Source: Acinetobacter baumannii
GTDB taxonomy: Bacteria > Pseudomonadota > Gammaproteobacteria > Pseudomonadales > Moraxellaceae
Reading direction: 5' to 3'
NCBI RefSeq assembly: GCF_016508585.1
Contig: NZ_JADVOP010000006.1
Coordinates: 62,001 to 126,000, forward strand
Length of the DNA: 64,000 bases
Both the position numbers and the translations under genes were made by a program. This document shows positions 19,230 through 27,540 of the stretch, one piece after another. The notes under the pieces were generated by a model, which made no database searches, was not told where the DNA came from, and saw only the letters and a program-made list of their open reading frames with translations. The number at the start of each line of letters is the position of its first letter. The first letter of the stretch is position 1.

Positions 19230-19407
19230 TTAGTTCAGCTCTCCCTGCCTCAAATCTAAAGTGCAAAAATTTTGAATATAGTGTTGTCCAAATTGCACCC
19301 ACTCCGTCATTAAAATTTCAGAAACTCAATTGCCGTTCAGACAGGATCTGAGCGTATTCATTTTCAATACGTGCAAACCTACGTTTAAATTCAAATAAAT
19401 ATGAAGT
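19230..19407 (-). pseudogene. Possible degraded coding remnant
   Basis: On the minus strand, 19407-19321 encodes a protein-like run with FEFKRRFARIENEYAQILSE and stops. A one-base shift then continues as EILMTEWVQFGQHYIQNF (19319 on) to a TAA at 19230-19232. The join looks like a single frameshift in an old gene tail. I do not recognise the family. The rest of the 444-bp gap (19017-19460) shows nothing else. Confidence 0.25.
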
Positions 19408-19460
19408 TTAGGAAATATTGTCCTTCACCTCTCACAGCACCCTCAAAAAATAATGAACAC

Positions 19461-20096
19461 TTACTCAAAATCAGGACGAGCCCACCGTTCACTCATATGC
19501 CAATTGACTAAATCAATAGACGGATCACTTTCTAAAAACTCATTTTCGTCTTCCAAAGCATCTTCGTTGAGTTGATACAAATCATTTTGTAGATCATTAC
19601 AAAATTGTTCAAGTAAATCACTGAGCGAGTTGGCGACTAAAATTCCCACGTTATACTCATGATCGATAAAGATGATCTGACCACTTCTACCTGTACCTGT
19701 TGGTGCCAAATCCATATACAAACCTGTTCTCCCGCCATCATGTGCAAACTGAATCCAATCTCGATGATAGGCATTGCTCGAATTGATTTGAGGGTCAGCA
19801 TATTCCAGTATAAACAATTCAGTGACAATATCTGAAAGTTGCATACGTCTATTTTCAATATTGGCAAGTGATAGAAATTCCATACCGTAAAATAAACTAC
19901 CCAAATTCTGCGCTTCATTCATCCCATCATGCCAACGATAAAGGGCTTTAAAATCTTCAGGTAATTGTTTAGAAATCTGAGCTTCAAAAGCTTCTAATTG
20001 AGTATTATTGGCTGCTGGATTCAATGACTGTGTTGCAATTCGTGGAGCGTGCTGTTCTAACCAGCGTTGTATATATTCTAATTGTTTTTGCATCAT
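19461..20096 (-). CDS. SMI1/KNR4 family protein
   Basis: 211 residues from the ATG at 20096 (AAAAGA just upstream). The frame is open further upstream, but that extension overlaps the desaturase terminator and has no start signal. The SMI1/KNR4 pattern is seen: LEAFEAQISKQLPEDFKALYRWHDGMN, then FYGMEFLSLANIE, WIQFAHDGGRTGLYMDL and GQIIFIDHEYNVGILVANSLSDLLEQF. The fold often serves as immunity protein in contact-dependent toxin systems, but also occurs in housekeeping genes. No toxin gene lies beside it. The C-terminus is very acidic. Confidence 0.85.
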   Translation of the reverse strand: MMQKQLEYIQRWLEQHAPRIATQSLNPAANNTQLEAFEAQISKQLPEDFKALYRWHDGMNEAQNLGSLFYGMEFLSLANIENRRMQLSDIVTELFILEYADPQINSSNAYHRDWIQFAHDGGRTGLYMDLAPTGTGRSGQIIFIDHEYNVGILVANSLSDLLEQFCNDLQNDLYQLNEDALEDENEFLESDPSIDLVNWHMSERWARPDFE

Positions 20097-20164
20097 GTTC
20101 TTTTCATCATCGGAATAACAATTGAAAAACAGTGTACTCAAAAAAAACCATGGAGAGCAATAAA

Positions 20165-20186
20165 AAAGCCACGCTGAAGTGGCTTT
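20165..20186 (-). terminator. Terminator of desaturase operon
   Basis: AAAGCCAC (20165-20172) pairs with GTGGCTTT (20179-20186) around GCTGAA. The A-run to its left gives the T-tract for the minus-strand transcript. Confidence 0.8.
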
Positions 20187-20202
20187 AGCATTAAAACATT
20201 CA

Positions 20203-21297
20203 TTACTTTTTAAATGGGAAAGCATATTTCACAATACGTCCAAGTACCTGACCATACTGTTTAAACAGACTTGCATTGTTGTAGTTCAGACCATATTTCT
20301 TACATACAGCTTCGACTTTAGGTGCCATTTTACGATAACGTCGTGCAGGTATTTCGGGAAATAAATGATGCTCAATTTGATGGCTCAAATGACCCGTTAA
20401 AATATGAAATGCTTCAGATCCGGTGAGATTTGAAGAACCACGAATTTGGCGCATATACCAGTGACCACGGCTTTCATCCTGTAACACAGTCTTAGGAAAG
20501 ACCTCAACGTCTTTGGTAAAGTGACCACAGAAAATAATGCTAAATGTCCAAATATTACGGATACCATTCGCCACGAAGTTACCTGCAAAAACAGGTAAAG
20601 CAGCTGGTCCTGCAATCAATGGAAAGAACAAGTAGTCTTTAAAGAACTGTTTACCAATTTTTTTCTGTGTCGGTTTCCATTCTTCTTTAAACTGCGCCCA
20701 AGTTTTGCGCTTGTAGATCAATCTGCCGATTTCAAGATTTTGAATCGCTACGCCCCATTGAAACAATAAACAGAACGGAACGGCATATAAAGGTTGGAAC
20801 AGAAAACCCGGTTTCCAGCGTTGCTCCGGAAATAAGCGCAACAAACCATAACCAATATCATCATCCATACCTTTAATATTGGTGTAGGTATGATGTTTAT
20901 AATTATGTGTTTGACGCCAATTGTCAGAAGTCCCCACAATATCCCACTCGTAGGTAGTCCCTTTAAAACGTGGATCATTCATCCAGTCATATTGCCCATG
21001 CATGACGTTATGTCCCAGTTCCATATTTTCCATAATCTTTGCAAAACTGAGTAAACCTGTACCCAATAACCACGCAGGCGGGAACCAGCCAGCAAATAAA
21101 CAAGCACGTCCTAAAATACTGCTGTAACGAATGGCGGCATACACCTTTTTGATGTATTTGGCATCTTGCTCGCCAATATCATCCAGGACTTCTTGTTTAA
21201 TTGCATCCAACTCTCGCGCAAGTGCATCCAACTCAGTCTGACTCAGCTCACGATTTTTGGTATTTTTAAAATATTGAATTTTAACTGGCATATTCAT
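20203..21297 (-). CDS. Membrane fatty acid desaturase
   Basis: 364 residues with the three histidine boxes of membrane di-iron desaturases: HNVMH (His96/His100), HNYKHH (His131-136) and HQIEHH followed by [10 protein letters not shown]. It introduces a double bond into an acyl chain, probably acyl-CoA or phospholipid. Hydrophobic segments flank the boxes (about 58-85 and 225-250). It is second in an operon: the electron-supplying oxidoreductase ends 12 bp before its start. The arrangement resembles the DesB/DesC pair of Pseudomonas with TetR regulator DesT. Regiochemistry (delta-9 likely) is inferred. Confidence 0.9.
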   Translation of the reverse strand: MNMPVKIQYFKNTKNRELSQTELDALARELDAIKQEVLDDIGEQDAKYIKKVYAAIRYSSILGRACLFAGWFPPAWLLGTGLLSFAKIMENMELGHNVMHGQYDWMNDPRFKGTTYEWDIVGTSDNWRQTHNYKHHTYTNIKGMDDDIGYGLLRLFPEQRWKPGFLFQPLYAVPFCLLFQWGVAIQNLEIGRLIYKRKTWAQFKEEWKPTQKKIGKQFFKDYLFFPLIAGPAALPVFAGNFVANGIRNIWTFSIIFCGHFTKDVEVFPKTVLQDESRGHWYMRQIRGSSNLTGSEAFHILTGHLSHQIEHHLFPEIPARRYRKMAPKVEAVCKKYGLNYNNASLFKQYGQVLGRIVKYAFPFKK

Positions 21298-21309
21298 GGT
21301 AAAACTCGC

Positions 21310-22377
21310 TTAAATATCAATTACTAAATCTGTCTGAGCTGTATTTACACAGATTCTCAGTAAATTATTTGGCTCTGCATTCTCTTGACCATTCACCAAA
21401 TTCTGTGTCGCACCCTGTACTTTATTGCATGCACATTTGTTGCAGATCCCCATTCGACAGCCATGTTCTGGTTTGAGATTTTGCTGTTCTAGACCCACTA
21501 AAATAGCTTGACCTTTGGGGATGGCGATGACTTTATTGGATTTGGTTAAAGTGACATTTACAAAACCTGTATCATCTGATTTCACAGGACTCAAACTGAA
21601 TGCTTCACTTTTAAGTTGTTGGGCAGTTTTAAACAACTGTTCTGCTGTTGCGACAAAACCTGATGGTCCACAGGCATACACTGTGCTGTGTTCTAAGTTT
21701 TTAATCAAATGAAGATATTCTGCATTCAAACGTTCATCTGCCGGTGTTTCCTGCGTATAAAACACCTCGAATTTGAATTGCGGAAACTGTTGAGACCATT
21801 GTTCGAACTGTTTTTTAAACGCGACATCGGCTTGTTTTTTTACCCAGTATAATAACTGTACTGGCTGCGGATTAAGTTGATGACTGTTCAACAAAGCCTG
21901 AACCAAACTGTACATGGGGGTAATGCCACTGCCCGCTGCCAATAAAATCAGTGGTTCATCCGTTTCTGGAAGCAACATATCACCGTAAGGCTGACCGAAT
22001 TCAATAACATCACCGATTTGAATATGATCAGTCAGCCATTGACTTACCATTCCTTTTTCAACTTTTTTCACAGTAAGCAGGATATGTTGTTTATCCAGCT
22101 GTGTCAGACTATAAGTACGCTCATAACGTCGACCATTGACTTCAACCACGACTGGATGATGTTGCCCTGCCTGCCCCATTTTAAAGTGACGATTCGTTTT
22201 AATTTTAAGACTTACAGTATCTGCAGCTGATTGTTTCTTTTCAACAATTTTCCCTAATGCCTGTTGAACAGACCACAAGGGATTAATTTTTTGTAGCCAA
22301 AAGTTGGCAGTATCATTCCCCAATACCATATCAAATATAGACGTTACAGGAGATTTTTGCTTTTCAATAGCGTGCAT
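21310..22377 (-). CDS. Ferredoxin-type oxidoreductase (FAD/NAD(P)H, 2Fe-2S) for desaturase
   Basis: 355 residues from ATG 22377, which has GGTGAG upstream; an in-frame ATG at 22419 lies in a repeat and is unlikely. Domains: FAD-binding beta-barrel with RYERTYSLTQ, NAD(P)-binding domain with LLAAGSGITPMYSLVQ and VYACGPSGFV, and a C-terminal plant-type [2Fe-2S] ferredoxin domain with EHGCRMGICNKCACNKV and a last cysteine in LLRICVNTA. It transfers electrons from NAD(P)H to the adjacent desaturase. Gene order and 12-bp spacing support this. Confidence 0.9.
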   Translation of the reverse strand: MHAIEKQKSPVTSIFDMVLGNDTANFWLQKINPLWSVQQALGKIVEKKQSAADTVSLKIKTNRHFKMGQAGQHHPVVVEVNGRRYERTYSLTQLDKQHILLTVKKVEKGMVSQWLTDHIQIGDVIEFGQPYGDMLLPETDEPLILLAAGSGITPMYSLVQALLNSHQLNPQPVQLLYWVKKQADVAFKKQFEQWSQQFPQFKFEVFYTQETPADERLNAEYLHLIKNLEHSTVYACGPSGFVATAEQLFKTAQQLKSEAFSLSPVKSDDTGFVNVTLTKSNKVIAIPKGQAILVGLEQQNLKPEHGCRMGICNKCACNKVQGATQNLVNGQENAEPNNLLRICVNTAQTDLVIDI

Positions 22378-22418
22378 GTTGAGCTCACCATCTGAGTGAT
22401 TTTTAATTATTATACACA

Positions 22419-22454
22419 TGTATATATATTTGTATATATATTTGTATATATAAC
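22419..22454. repeat. Three tandem 12-bp AT repeats in desaturase promoter
   Basis: TGTATATATATT occurs twice in tandem (22419-22430, 22431-22442), then once more with two changes (22443-22454). They sit in the 150-bp divergent region between the oxidoreductase and the TetR gene. They may be a repeated operator, an UP-like AT element, or a slippage-prone tract. Confidence 0.6.
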
Positions 22455-22530
22455 CGTATTGTATCTGGACATTTCACTTATGTAATAGCAACAGCTATAA
22501 TGAAAAAATATTTTAATGATTTGATAGTTT

Positions 22531-23226
22531 ATGAATCCAACGTCAGCACTGCCTCAGAATGCCTCTTCTGTTCAAGATCAAATCCATGAGCTTGAAAAAG
22601 TTTCTGTACGTACCGTTGGACGCAAAGCAACCATTACCAAAGAAGAATTATTCCAAGCGGCATTAAATTTAATTGGCCCACAAAAAAGTATTTCTTCACT
22701 GAGCTTAAGAGAAGTTGCCCGTGAAGCGGGTATTGCACCAAATAGCTTTTATCGACACTTCAAAGATATTGATGAATTGGCAATTGAATTGATCGATCGC
22801 TCAGGTGTGGTATTGCGTCAAATTTTGCATGAAGCACGTATTAAAGCGGTCAGACAAAGCAGTATTATTCGTAGTTCTGTTGAAGTTTTTATTGAACAAT
22901 TAGATGCAGATGAAGGTAATTTAAGCTTATTGCTGCGTGAAGGTTATACGGGATCAAAACAGTATAAACTGGCTGTTGAAAAACAGTTGAATTACTTTCA
23001 GCAAGAATTACAAGATGATTTAATTCGAATCGAGCGAATTAATCACAGTAAACTAACCCACCCGGATCTAGTCGCCAAAGCCATTACACAGCTGGTTTTT
23101 AATATGGGAGCAAACGTGATTGATTTGCCTGCCGCAGAGCGTAAAGAAGTTGCAGAGCAAACCATGATTATGATTCGGATGTTACTTGAAGGCTCTCGTC
23201 ATCTCGATGAAGCACAAATAAAATAA
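22531..23226 (+). CDS. TetR-family regulator, FabR/DesT-like
   Basis: 231 residues. The N-terminal tail (1-30) is followed by RTVGRKATITKEELFQAALNL and a TetR helix-turn-helix with SLREVAREAGIAPNSFYRHFKDIDELA. That arrangement, including the GRK...I.....A/LIGP..S.SSLSLREVAREAGIAPNSFYRHF pattern, is characteristic of FabR/DesT, repressors that read the saturated/unsaturated acyl-CoA ratio. It is divergent from the desaturase operon, which is the expected target. A TATAAT-like box lies near 22493. Confidence 0.87.
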   Translation: MNPTSALPQNASSVQDQIHELEKVSVRTVGRKATITKEELFQAALNLIGPQKSISSLSLREVAREAGIAPNSFYRHFKDIDELAIELIDRSGVVLRQILHEARIKAVRQSSIIRSSVEVFIEQLDADEGNLSLLLREGYTGSKQYKLAVEKQLNYFQQELQDDLIRIERINHSKLTHPDLVAKAITQLVFNMGANVIDLPAAERKEVAEQTMIMIRMLLEGSRHLDEAQIK

Positions 23227-23239
23227 TCCTGTCACTGAA

Positions 23240-24094
23240 ATGACCTCATCCAACCATAAGCATCCAATGATCAGCAAAAATCAACAGAATATTCGAGTAG
23301 GCATACTCGGGGTGACAGGCAGAATGGGACAAATGCTTGTACACGCCTCTATTCAGGCAGGACTAAACATTACTGTTGCAACAGGCAGATCTGGAACTCC
23401 ATGCATTGGTCAGGAACTTGGAACATATCTGAATCAAGGCTGCTTAGATCTAATCATTTCTGAAGATTTATCAGAAGTCATTCAGAATTGCGATGTGGTC
23501 ATTGATTTCACCACTGCGGAAGCTCTATCTCGCCATCTTGACATCTGTCAACAAGGAAAAAAACCGCTCATTATTGGTATTACAGGTCTATCCGAGTCAT
23601 TGACCCAACGTATTAGGGTGGCAGCACAAACAATCACTATTGTGCATTCTGGTAATTATTCCATAGGTGTCAATTTATCAGTTGATTTAGTGCGGGTTGC
23701 AGCACAATTACTTAAACATGATTTCGAAGCTGAGATTATTGAAGCCCACCACCACCATAAAATAGATGCCCCCTCAGGGACAGCACTAATGTACGCTGAT
23801 GCAATTGCCGAAGTAAGACAGAAATCACTCTCCGATTTAGCTGTTTATCAGCGATTGGGCAATCAAACAGAACCAGATCCTCAACGTATCGGATTACAGT
23901 CAATTCGCGGTGGAGACATTGTGGGTGAACACAGCACAATTTTTTTTGGTCATGGTGAGCAAGTTGAAATCAAGCATATTGCAACCAATCGCATGAATTT
24001 TGCTACCGGTGCTGTCCGTGCAGCAATCTGGAGCGTTACGCAAGCGCCTGGTTTATATGACATGAAAGATGTAATCAATTTTACTCCCCAGTAA
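23240..24094 (+). CDS. dapB: 4-hydroxy-tetrahydrodipicolinate reductase (DapB homologue)
   Basis: 284 residues. It has NAD(P)-binding GILGVTGRMGQMLV, VVIDFTTAEA, the catalytic EAHHHHKIDAPSGTA region (general acid histidine and lysine), and C-terminal GLYDMKDVI. The enzyme reduces 4-hydroxy-tetrahydrodipicolinate in lysine and peptidoglycan precursor synthesis. Two oddities: the nucleotide loop has VTG where most have AGG, and the gene starts 13 bp after a fatty-acid regulator gene rather than among lysine or dnaJ genes. It may be a second, diverged copy. ATG 23267 is an alternative start that removes a 9-residue tail. Confidence 0.88.
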   Translation: MTSSNHKHPMISKNQQNIRVGILGVTGRMGQMLVHASIQAGLNITVATGRSGTPCIGQELGTYLNQGCLDLIISEDLSEVIQNCDVVIDFTTAEALSRHLDICQQGKKPLIIGITGLSESLTQRIRVAAQTITIVHSGNYSIGVNLSVDLVRVAAQLLKHDFEAEIIEAHHHHKIDAPSGTALMYADAIAEVRQKSLSDLAVYQRLGNQTEPDPQRIGLQSIRGGDIVGEHSTIFFGHGEQVEIKHIATNRMNFATGAVRAAIWSVTQAPGLYDMKDVINFTPQ

Positions 24095-24355
24095 AATTTC
24101 AATCTCAATCCGAATTTGATTTGCATCTAGAATTCCCAACCCAACCTCAAGCCATTTGAATCCATATGCTTGAATAACTTTAAGCACTTAAAGATGAATG
24201 AAAAATATATTTCCTTGAATATTGATGCAAAATATTTCACATAGAATTAAGATTCATATATAAAAATAGTTATTGTCGTCCAAGGCTAGAGCGGTTTAAA
24301 TTTAGTTGCGGTTTTTATGACCCATACATCAATTGTATAATTGAGTCGAATTCAC
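24095..24355. other. Intergenic 261 bp
   Basis: No gene seen. A palindrome, CTTTAAG-CA-CTTAAAG, lies at 24178-24193 and may be an operator. The promoter of the AI-2E family gene should be here. Confidence 0.4.
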
Positions 24356-25372
24356 ATGAAAATGTTAAATGATCGTCAAAGCATTATTGCAAGTTATTTG
24401 CTGATGCTGATCTTTTTGTCTTTACTCATTCCACTACATTTACTCGCATCTTTTTTTGCAGGATTTGTTGTTTTTGAAATCATTAACAGTCTAGGCACTG
24501 TTACTGAAAAATATATTGATGGTCAAAGAGCACGACTGACCATAAGTATTGTACTTGCGATCATTATTATTTCTCTAATCGTACTCAGTATTACGGGGCT
24601 CATCAGTTTTGTACAACATGATTTACAGGGCGCTGGAATTCATGCCATTAGCGATCAAGTAGATCAAACACTGCAAAAACTTCAACTTGAAGTTGCCCAA
24701 TATTTCCCAAGTTTTATTCCTTATTCTTTAACTGAAGTAAAAGATCAAACCTTTGATTTGATCAAAGATAATTTATCAACGTTAAAAAATACCGGAACTG
24801 GTTTTTTACACAACTTAGCCACCATGTTGATCGGGATGATTGTAGGGATATTAGTGTCATTAAATCGCTTACACCCGCAACCAGATCAACCTGCATTTAA
24901 ACGTGCCATGATTACTCGGATTGAGAATCTTTCCAGCTCCTTTAAGAATGTGGTTTTTGCTCAGTTTAAAATCTCATTGATTAATACGTTCTTATTTTTG
25001 CTGTTCTCCCACCTACTGCTCCCTGCTTTTGGTGTACAACTGCCTTTTGCCAATACTTTAGTCATTCTGACATTTATTTTTGGACTCATTCCGATAGTTG
25101 GGAATTTACTCTCCAACACGATCATTGTGATTGCAGGCTTGACGATTTCAGTATCCACAGCAGGTATTGCACTGCTCTATTTGATCTTTATTCATAAACT
25201 TGAATACTTTATCAATGCAAAAATTATAGGAACCAAAATCCACGCAGCATCGTGGGAAGTCCTATTGGCGATGCTGGTTTTTGAATCTCTTTTCGGACTT
25301 GCAGGCTTAATTATTGCTCCAGTTTTCTATGCTTATCTCAAACTTGAACTTAAACAAGCTGAAATGATTTAA
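24356..25372 (+). CDS. AI-2E family (PerM-like) membrane transporter
   Basis: 338 residues from ATG 24356; a TTG five codons earlier also opens the frame. Hydrophobic helices lie near residues 10-40 and 60-85, then a long soluble segment (about 95-155), then several helices with FIFGLIPIVGNLLSNTIIV, the family's conserved GxIPxxG motif, and AGLIIAPVFYAYLKLEL at the end. Members export small molecules, in a few cases autoinducer-2; substrate is unknown here. A second family member lies at 54081-55283. Confidence 0.88.
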   Translation: MKMLNDRQSIIASYLLMLIFLSLLIPLHLLASFFAGFVVFEIINSLGTVTEKYIDGQRARLTISIVLAIIIISLIVLSITGLISFVQHDLQGAGIHAISDQVDQTLQKLQLEVAQYFPSFIPYSLTEVKDQTFDLIKDNLSTLKNTGTGFLHNLATMLIGMIVGILVSLNRLHPQPDQPAFKRAMITRIENLSSSFKNVVFAQFKISLINTFLFLLFSHLLLPAFGVQLPFANTLVILTFIFGLIPIVGNLLSNTIIVIAGLTISVSTAGIALLYLIFIHKLEYFINAKIIGTKIHAASWEVLLAMLVFESLFGLAGLIIAPVFYAYLKLELKQAEMI

Positions 25373-25400
25373 ACAGGCTGTATAGAAAAACCAAACCCAG

Positions 25401-25438
25401 CCTGTAAAGAAGACGCTTTAAAGCGTCTTTTTTACAGG
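25401..25438. terminator. Bidirectional terminator
   Basis: The nested inverted repeat CCTGTAAA...TTTACAGG encloses AAGACGCTTTAAAGCGTCTT with a T-tract. It separates the AI-2E family gene from the convergent acyl-CoA ligase. Confidence 0.85.
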
Positions 25439-25462
25439 CTTCACTATGTAATTTTCAAGCAA

Positions 25463-27160
25463 TTATTCCCACACGATTTCTTGCTTTTTTTGCGCCCAAC
25501 TGTCCAGAAATGGGGCATAACGGCTTTCGATCTTATTGCGTTTAATCTTCATTGTCGGTGTCAGTAAATCATTTTCCATTGTCCAGGGTTCCTTGACAAT
25601 CACAAAAAAACTCAGCTTTTCATGTGGTTCAAGCCCTTCGTTGATGGTCGCTCTTAACGTTTTTAGCGTGTTTTCAACATCATTTTTTTGCTCATTTTGC
25701 TTCAAATGGAGCCGTATATCCTCTGCCAACATGATAAAAGCAACTGGTTGTGGTTGACTCGAGCCACCCACGCATACAGATTCGATTAAGGCATTGTTCC
25801 CCAGTTTCTGTTCAGTTGGAACCGGCATCACGTATTTCCCTTTAGACGTTTTAAAAATATCCTTAATACGCCCTGTAATTTTTAAACGCCCTTGTTGATC
25901 AATTTCACCCAAATCACCAGTCCGTAAAAAACCATCTACTGTCATATCTTCTGCTGTCTTTTCTGGATTTTTATAATACCCCAGCATGGTTCCAGGGCTT
26001 TTGACTAAAATTTCGCCATTTTCATCAATTTTACATTCTACTTTTGGCTGCACATGCCCAACATAACCCGCAGCAAACTGTCCTACTCGCGTGACATGCG
26101 AATAACCACAGTTTTCAGTCATTCCATATACTTCAAGCAGTTCCAAGCCCAAGTTCCTGTACCACAGTAAGATATCAATCGGTAGAGGTGCTGCAGCCGT
26201 AAAAGCATAGCGCACGTGATTTAATCCCAATTTAGTCAATAGTTTCTTTTTGAGTAAATTGCCTAAAATCGGAATTTTGAACAAAACTTTTTGTATATGT
26301 GGAGGAATTTTTTCATTAATTCCTAAATAAAATTTTGTCCAAAGTCGAGGAACTGAAAAGAATAAAGTCGGTTTAGCACGATTTAAATCTTCTATAAACG
26401 TTTCTAGCGAATTTGCAAAATAAACAGTGAATCCACACACCATCAGCGAGGTTTCTATAAAAATACGTTCCGCCACATGTGCTAGCGGTAAATAAGACAA
26501 TACCCGGTCATTTTCATCAACCTGATAGATCGTTTTAAGTTCACGTGCACCTGCCAAAATTGTACCAAAGCTTTGCATGACTCCCTTGGGCGCACCTGTA
26601 CTTCCCGAAGTATAAACGATGGTTGCCAATGTATTTTTATCTGGTAAAGCCGGATCTTGCAGCGGTTCAACCATCTGAACAATCTCATTCCATGTAGGCG
26701 CTGTATCATATTCTGGAGATAAATTTAAAGTAATACAGGGTAAATCTTTTGGAATGATATGTTTGACTTCATTCCAACTGTCTGCTTTGCCATCAAGCTT
26801 CCCGATAAACAGCAATTTTGCTTCGCTATGGTTGAGTACATAGGTCGCGCCGTCAGCATTCAATGTTGGATAAAGGGGGACAGAAACATAGCCAGCCATC
26901 CAAATCGCTAAATCTGCCATGATCCAATTTGCACTATTCTTTCCATAAATTGCAATCGCACTTTGTTGAGGTAGCCCTAAGGATTGCAAGTAGGCAGCCA
27001 TTCGTCGAACCTGTGATGCGACTTCAGACCATGTATAAGACACCACCTCCCCATCGGAAAGAGGTTGAACGAATGCCTGTTTTTGAGGCAGATGTTTTTC
27101 CCAATGAAGTAAATAATGCACATGAGTGTCATGAAACTCAAAAAAATCCTTGTTTTCCAT
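25463..27160 (-). CDS. Long-chain acyl-CoA synthetase (AMP-binding)
   Basis: 565 residues of the adenylate-forming superfamily. The ATP P-loop motif is IVYTSGSTGAPKGVMQS, with EVYGMTENCGYSHVT (substrate/AMP motif), FLRTGDLGEIDQQGRLKITGR and the hinge plus IKDIFKTSKGKYVMPVP. The last shows the eukaryote-like FAA1/FadD15 group rather than FadD of E. coli. It activates long-chain fatty acids with ATP and CoA. GGAAG lies before the ATG. Single gene. Confidence 0.88.
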   Translation of the reverse strand: MENKDFFEFHDTHVHYLLHWEKHLPQKQAFVQPLSDGEVVSYTWSEVASQVRRMAAYLQSLGLPQQSAIAIYGKNSANWIMADLAIWMAGYVSVPLYPTLNADGATYVLNHSEAKLLFIGKLDGKADSWNEVKHIIPKDLPCITLNLSPEYDTAPTWNEIVQMVEPLQDPALPDKNTLATIVYTSGSTGAPKGVMQSFGTILAGARELKTIYQVDENDRVLSYLPLAHVAERIFIETSLMVCGFTVYFANSLETFIEDLNRAKPTLFFSVPRLWTKFYLGINEKIPPHIQKVLFKIPILGNLLKKKLLTKLGLNHVRYAFTAAAPLPIDILLWYRNLGLELLEVYGMTENCGYSHVTRVGQFAAGYVGHVQPKVECKIDENGEILVKSPGTMLGYYKNPEKTAEDMTVDGFLRTGDLGEIDQQGRLKITGRIKDIFKTSKGKYVMPVPTEQKLGNNALIESVCVGGSSQPQPVAFIMLAEDIRLHLKQNEQKNDVENTLKTLRATINEGLEPHEKLSFFVIVKEPWTMENDLLTPTMKIKRNKIESRYAPFLDSWAQKKQEIVWE

Positions 27161-27540
27161 ATCATTTCTTCCATTTATTGTAAATTTTTATCTCTGGTAG
27201 AGGCTTTCAGCTATAAATCCAATCAATGAATATGTGTAAAAATATTGGATGAAAAATAACAATGACAAACAAAATTCAATCCATATTCAATCCTTGAAAC
27301 GGAAAGCACTTTATTTTAATAGCATAAAATTAGTCGAAATGTATATAGAAATTCATTTCGCACGATCCATTGTCTTTGCTTCAAAGGCGTACAGATCATT
27401 CAAAAATAAATGTCTACCGTGCTATACCAGATATGAGATTCTACAATCACCGTATCCCTCATTATGAACGCATTCAAATCTTAATTACGATTCAAAAAAG
27501 CCCCCGAAGGAGCTTTTTTTAAAAACAATCAGAAATTGAA
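27161..27540. other. Intergenic 380 bp
   Basis: Holds the acyl-CoA synthetase promoter and the rapA terminator. A 72-codon plus-strand frame at 27249-27467 is lysine/isoleucine-rich with no ribosome site or resemblance, so I do not call it. Confidence 0.4.
27494..27519. terminator. Intrinsic terminator of rapA
   Basis: An A-run plus AGCCCC pairs with GGAGCT plus a T-run (one mismatch) around a CGAA loop. It works for the minus-strand rapA transcript and could work in both directions. Confidence 0.75.

Noticed and set aside
20097-20225. Longer N-terminus for the SMI1/KNR4 protein
   Set aside because: It runs through the desaturase terminator and into the end of that gene; ATG 20096 fits the family start.
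22378-22419. Longer N-terminus for the desaturase oxidoreductase
   Set aside because: The upstream ATG lies in the tandem AT repeat; GGTGAG supports ATG 22377.
27249-27467. 72-codon frame between acyl-CoA synthetase and rapA
   Set aside because: No ribosome site and noise-like composition.
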